9,967 nucleotides of DNA from Candidatus Peregrinibacteria bacterium. Lineage in GTDB: Bacteria; Patescibacteriota; Gracilibacteria; UM-FILTER-43-11. The notes beneath the pieces were generated by a model. It was not told the origin of the DNA. It worked only from the letters and a program-made list of their open reading frames with translations, and made no database searches. A program made the position numbers and the translations under genes. Of this stretch, positions 6,865-9,967 are shown one piece after another. Numbering within the stretch: the first letter of the stretch is position 1; each line of letters begins with the position of its first letter. The stretch is from positions 1 to 9,967 of the forward strand of contig JACRIF010000004.1 of NCBI GenBank assembly GCA_016220125.1, given 5' to 3'.

Positions 6865-6898
6865 AAAAATCCCCCCGATTTGCATCGGGGGGATTTTT
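6865..6898. terminator. Bidirectional intrinsic terminator between convergent acs and propeller-protein genes
   Basis: A perfect 15-bp stem pairs 6865-6879 with 6884-6898 (AAAAAT, six C, GAT and its complement) around a TTGC tetraloop. A-run and T-run flanks give a U-tract in both directions. It lies 8 bp after the acs stop and 42 bp after the stop of the minus-strand gene. Confidence 0.95.
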
Positions 6899-6940
6899 GA
6901 TTGTTTCGTTTTGACTCTCAGCTCAAAGCTCCCAGCTAGT

Positions 6941-9847
6941 TTATTCCCCGTCCGAGCACGTGCTCGCGGAAGTCGACGCCAGTGTGTTGGTGCCGGTATA
7001 CGAGCCGGCGGTCTGACTGCTTGGGATTTGGAGCTTGAAGTACAGGCTTTCATCTGACCCGCTGCCCGAGATGTGGGCGTTCCGCACCGTTATGTCGCGG
7101 TCCGCGCATCCCGCCGCCTTGGTCGTGGCGCCCGCGGAGCTGGTCACCAAGGTGTTTCCCGCCGAGGCGTAGGTGAAGTCCTGAATTGTGTTGTGCCATT
7201 TCTGCTGTCCCGCCGCAATGGTTCCGCCTCCACCGGTCCTTCCCATATCGGTTCCCTCGACGAGCAGGTCCAGCGTCTGGTTGCCCACGTTTTGCAGGGT
7301 GATGGTTATTCCCGACGACACGTTCCCCAGCGCAATGGTCCCATAGGCGATGGCCGCCTCCGGCACGTTGATGGCCTGCACGGCGTTGGTTGCGATTGCG
7401 GCGGAATCCGTCGAGCTCGTCACGGTCGAGGTTCCGTCGGCAAGGTTCGCATGCAGCCTCCAGTTGGAGGAATAGTTCGCGTTGAACCAGACCGTGAACG
7501 CGCAGGTCGCGGTGGCCGAGTTGTCCGTCCCCGAGGCGTTGTTGCTCAGTGAGCAGGACACGCCCGGGAAGCAGTCGTTTTCATCCGAGCTGCACGTGCC
7601 CGAAGCCAAATTGACCGCGGTGTCGTCGAACAGCACCCCCGTCACAGAAACGATGTCGTTGTCCCCATTGTCGTCCTTCACGGTCACGGTGTAGCTCTTG
7701 GCCGTGGAGGAGTCGGCCGTCAGGGTGATGTTGGTGACCGAGTAGGCGTTCGAGTCCGAAATGTAGGGCGCCGTGTCCGTCACCGAGTAGCTCTGGGTGT
7801 TGGCGGTCCCCGCGTCGGCGAATCCATGGCTGTCCTTCAGGAATACGTAGATAGCATAGCTGCCGTGCGCCGTGGGTACCGGCACGGTGCCCGTGATGGT
7901 GCAGTCCGCATTCGCCCCGGAGGCGACCCCTGTTGTGGAGCACAAAGTGGTGGCTGCGCACGTACCCCCCGTGAAGTCGTTGGTGCTGCACACGTACAGG
8001 CTGATGGTGTCGGGCGAGGTGTCCGTGTCGGTGTCGGTGACACCTGTTCTGACATAAATCGATCCGCTTCCAGCGCTGGTATCCACGGCACCCGTGGAGG
8101 TGTAGCGGATCAAGGCGAAATCCGAATTGGTTAGAAAGGCATCGCCCGCCGCCACGATTTTCCCGCTGGACAGAGCAGCGACCCCGTAAGCGGTTTCATC
8201 GTTGGTTCCAAAGGTGGTGATGAGCTTTCCGTCGGTGTCGAACGTGGTGTCCAGGGCACCCGTGGCGGAGTATCGCGCCAAGGCGAAATCATAATTGGCT
8301 CCGTTGTGGGCCTGACCCGCCAAAACGATTTTCCCATCACTCTGCAGAGCCATGTCATAGGCATGATCCTGAACACTGCCGGCTCCGATGGCGGTGGTTA
8401 ATTTGCCATCGGTGTCGAACGTGGTGTCCAAGGTACCATCCGTGTTGTAGCGAGCCACGGAAAAATCCCAGTTTAAATTATAGCCATCACCCGCGGTCAC
8501 AATCTTTCCGTCGGGTTGTAGGACCACGGCATAGGCGGTGTTGTTTCCACCACTTCCGCTACCGATTACTGTGCTCACTTTGCCGTTCCCGGGATAGCCC
8601 GGCATGGTCACATCGCCATCGAACGTGGTGTCCAGCGATCCGTCGGTGTTGTAACGAATCACGGCCTGCGCGCTGCCCATGGTTCCAACGGCCACGATCT
8701 TGCCATCCGTTTGGAGGGCGATGTCATAGCAATAGTCCTGTGAACCAAAGCCGGTCGTCACCAGGCCATCGGTGTCGAACGTGGTGTCCAGCGATCCATT
8801 GGTGTTGTACCGCGCCAGGGCGAAATCATAATCCACTCCATTGTGGGCCTGGCCCGCCAAAATGATTTTGCCATCCGTCTGGATGGCAACGGCATAGGGT
8901 GTCTCGCTTCCCCCAGTGAAATTGGTGCTCACCTTTCCATCGGTGTCGAACGTGGTGTCCAGCGAGCCATCGGTGTTGTAACGGATCATATTGAAGGTGA
9001 GAGTCGAGTCCGAAGTTCCCGCCACCACGATTTTTCCGTCCGCCTGAAGCGCTGCCGCATAGGCATGGTCATGGGTTGCGGTGATCACATCGGTGCTCAC
9101 CTTTCCGTCGGTGTCGAAGCTGGTGTCCAGCGTGCCATCGGAATTGTACCGTGCCACGGCAAAGTCCGAGTTGGCCATCGCGGCAGTTCCAAATACCAAA
9201 TATTTTCCATTGGCATCGACGAGAAGCCCTCTTCCATAATCATTGCCCGAGTTGAAATCAGTCGTGACTTTGATGGGGCTTCCCGCTCCCGACCCCGGAT
9301 CCACGCTTGCATTCGATCCGTAGCTGCTACCCGCGGTCACAGTGCCGATGACGGGCCTGTGGTTCACCTTGAAGGGCGAGCCGTTCGATCCTGCTCCCTG
9401 CGCCATGGCCGAGCAGGAGCCGGTTCCCACCACCTTGTCGCATGTGAAGGCGTACCAGTCGTTGCTCTCGGCGTCCCCCGCCGAGGTGGCGTAGGTGATG
9501 GAGGCCTGGCTCGCGCTGTTCGTGGCCCCGCTGATCGCCCACGTGTTGGGCACGCTCGCGCAGGTCGGCGCGGCGTTGCTCCCCGGGGTGATGGCGTTTG
9601 TTTTGCACACCGCCAAATACCACTGGTCCCCGTTCGGATCGGTGGCCGTGGCCGTGAAGGTCACGTTGCTCCCCGCGTTCGTGGGCGTCGTCCCGTCCGA
9701 ACCGTTGTCCGACGGCCCCGCGGTGAAGCTGGGGGCATCGTTGCCGATGCTCAGCGTGGTGGTCGATGTCGCGGCCAGGGCCGAAGGCGTCCATGCCGAA
9801 ACGAGCGTCAGGAGGGTGGCGGATATTCGGAGCATTTTTGAACTCAT
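6941..9847 (-). CDS. Large secreted protein: Ig-like domains plus seven delta-60 (DUF5122) repeats forming a beta-propeller
   Basis: The 968-residue protein begins with a signal peptide (about 1-25, ALA-ATS). Residues 27-165 form an Ig-like domain (DAPSFTAGPS...TATATDPNGDQWYLAVCKT...SPFKVNHRP). Residues 202-591 carry seven repeats of about 56 residues with the delta-60 signature DGKIVxAG...DFAxARYNTDGSLDTTFDTDGK: 202-257, 258-313, 314-369, 370-434, 435-491, 492-548 and 549-591. Two Ig-like regions follow (about 597-690 with TDTDTDTSPDTISLYVCST, and 694-824 with DDNGDNDIVSV), then a C-terminal beta-rich domain (826-958: YGTIALGNVSSGITITLQNVGNQTLDL...YTGTNTL). No LPXTG, transmembrane helix or catalytic motif is visible. 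The propeller family is not enzymatic by itself, so a binding, adhesion or matrix role is inferred. It is rich in Thr, Ser, Ala, Gly and Asp, as usual for exported proteins. The ATG is set by the signal peptide; the leader lacks a Shine-Dalgarno sequence. It is a single-gene unit converging on acs. Confidence 0.9.
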   Translation of the reverse strand: MSSKMLRISATLLTLVSAWTPSALAATSTTTLSIGNDAPSFTAGPSDNGSDGTTPTNAGSNVTFTATATDPNGDQWYLAVCKTNAITPGSNAAPTCASVPNTWAISGATNSASQASITYATSAGDAESNDWYAFTCDKVVGTGSCSAMAQGAGSNGSPFKVNHRPVIGTVTAGSSYGSNASVDPGSGAGSPIKVTTDFNSGNDYGRGLLVDANGKYLVFGTAAMANSDFAVARYNSDGTLDTSFDTDGKVSTDVITATHDHAYAAALQADGKIVVAGTSDSTLTFNMIRYNTDGSLDTTFDTDGKVSTNFTGGSETPYAVAIQTDGKIILAGQAHNGVDYDFALARYNTNGSLDTTFDTDGLVTTGFGSQDYCYDIALQTDGKIVAVGTMGSAQAVIRYNTDGSLDTTFDGDVTMPGYPGNGKVSTVIGSGSGGNNTAYAVVLQPDGKIVTAGDGYNLNWDFSVARYNTDGTLDTTFDTDGKLTTAIGAGSVQDHAYDMALQSDGKIVLAGQAHNGANYDFALARYSATGALDTTFDTDGKLITTFGTNDETAYGVAALSSGKIVAAGDAFLTNSDFALIRYTSTGAVDTSAGSGSIYVRTGVTDTDTDTSPDTISLYVCSTNDFTGGTCAATTLCSTTGVASGANADCTITGTVPVPTAHGSYAIYVFLKDSHGFADAGTANTQSYSVTDTAPYISDSNAYSVTNITLTADSSTAKSYTVTVKDDNGDNDIVSVTGVLFDDTAVNLASGTCSSDENDCFPGVSCSLSNNASGTDNSATATCAFTVWFNANYSSNWRLHANLADGTSTVTSSTDSAAIATNAVQAINVPEAAIAYGTIALGNVSSGITITLQNVGNQTLDLLVEGTDMGRTGGGGTIAAGQQKWHNTIQDFTYASAGNTLVTSSAGATTKAAGCADRDITVRNAHISGSGSDESLYFKLQIPSSQTAGSYTGTNTLASTSASTCSDGE
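8075..9244 (-). repeat. Seven tandem delta-60 repeat units (period about 168-177 bp)
   Basis: The coding repeats are also visible in DNA. On the + strand, TCGGTGTCGAA recurs at 8232, 8409, 8769, 8940 and 9108, mostly followed by CGTGGTGTCCA; the copy near 8621 keeps only GAACGTGGTGTCCA. Spacing is 168-177 bp except around the fourth unit, which is 65 codons long because of an insert. Units 3 and 6 share an almost identical AGQAHNGxxYDFALARY segment, which suggests past copying within the array. Confidence 0.85.
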
Positions 9848-9886
9848 GGTATTTTTTTAGTTTTTATTATCCTAAACTTTTAAAAT

Positions 9887-9915
9887 ATTGTAATAATTTC
9901 TTCTCAGAAATGCAA
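9887..9915 (-). promoter_or_regulatory. Probable sigma70-type promoter of the propeller-protein gene
   Basis: On the minus strand, TTGCAT (9915-9910), a 17-bp spacer and TACAAT (9892-9887) form a good promoter with a start near 9880 and an A/T-rich leader of about 33 nt. The pattern resembles the TTGCAA-N17-TATAAT promoters of the other two exported-protein genes. Bases 9916-9967 show nothing recognisable. Confidence 0.65.
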
Positions 9916-9967
9916 ATGAACTTAACGAAGGTGGATAGGTCATCCCAAGAATTGCGGAATGGAATGG

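Noticed and set aside
8230..9130. Regularly spaced repeats resembling a CRISPR or satellite array
   Set aside because: Spacing (168-177 bp) is far too long for CRISPR, and the repeats encode the conserved delta-60 motif in frame, so they are protein repeats.
1..9967. Alternative genetic code with TGA as Gly, as in some CPR phyla
   Set aside because: acs ends in TGA immediately before its terminator at the expected protein length, and no conserved domain is interrupted by TGA, so the standard code fits.

Overview
The window holds five protein-coding genes, three clear intrinsic terminators and a set of promoter sites. No RNA gene, transposon or CRISPR array was seen. It reads as a chromosomal segment of a small-genome, uncultured bacterium. 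TGA, TAA and TAG all act as stops. A secreted LPXTG-anchored protein, a DUF5666/Cys-rich/collagen-like protein and a giant propeller/Ig-like protein, together with the absence of Shine-Dalgarno sequences, fit the Candidate Phyla Radiation (Patescibacteria), perhaps Peregrinibacteria. That placement is inference from domain style, not proof.

Left part (1-1744, + strand): two tandem, diverged HAD-superfamily hydrolase genes 49 bp apart, probably one operon. The first is cut by the window edge and has lost its nucleophile motif. The second is complete. They end at a strong bidirectional terminator shared with the convergent gene to the right.

Centre (1762-4925): two divergently transcribed genes for exported proteins flank a 372-bp intergenic region. 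Leftward is a 502-residue LPXTG surface protein (FnIII, Ig-like, six-Cys region, FnIII, sorting signal). Rightward is a 402-residue secreted protein (DUF5666-like, Cys-rich, collagen-like, small C-terminal domain). Both have the promoter TTGCAA-N17-TATAAT. The region also carries a 12-bp inverted repeat that includes one of the -35 boxes, and a G-rich tract.

Right part (4930-9967): an AMP-forming acetyl-CoA synthetase gene (+) with its own near-leaderless promoter converges on a 968-residue secreted protein gene (-), and they share a perfect 15-bp stem terminator. The large protein has seven delta-60/DUF5122 repeats that appear to form a closed seven-bladed propeller inserted into an Ig-like domain. 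Its upstream promoter resembles those of the other two exported proteins.

The genes do not form one obvious pathway. Three encode exported proteins with similar promoters, one makes acetyl-CoA from acetate, and two encode HAD phosphatase-like enzymes of unknown substrate. I did not find convincing evidence of a new defence or mobile system. The most unusual items are the nested propeller, the altered nucleotide-binding motifs in the acetyl-CoA synthetase, and the shared promoter pattern.
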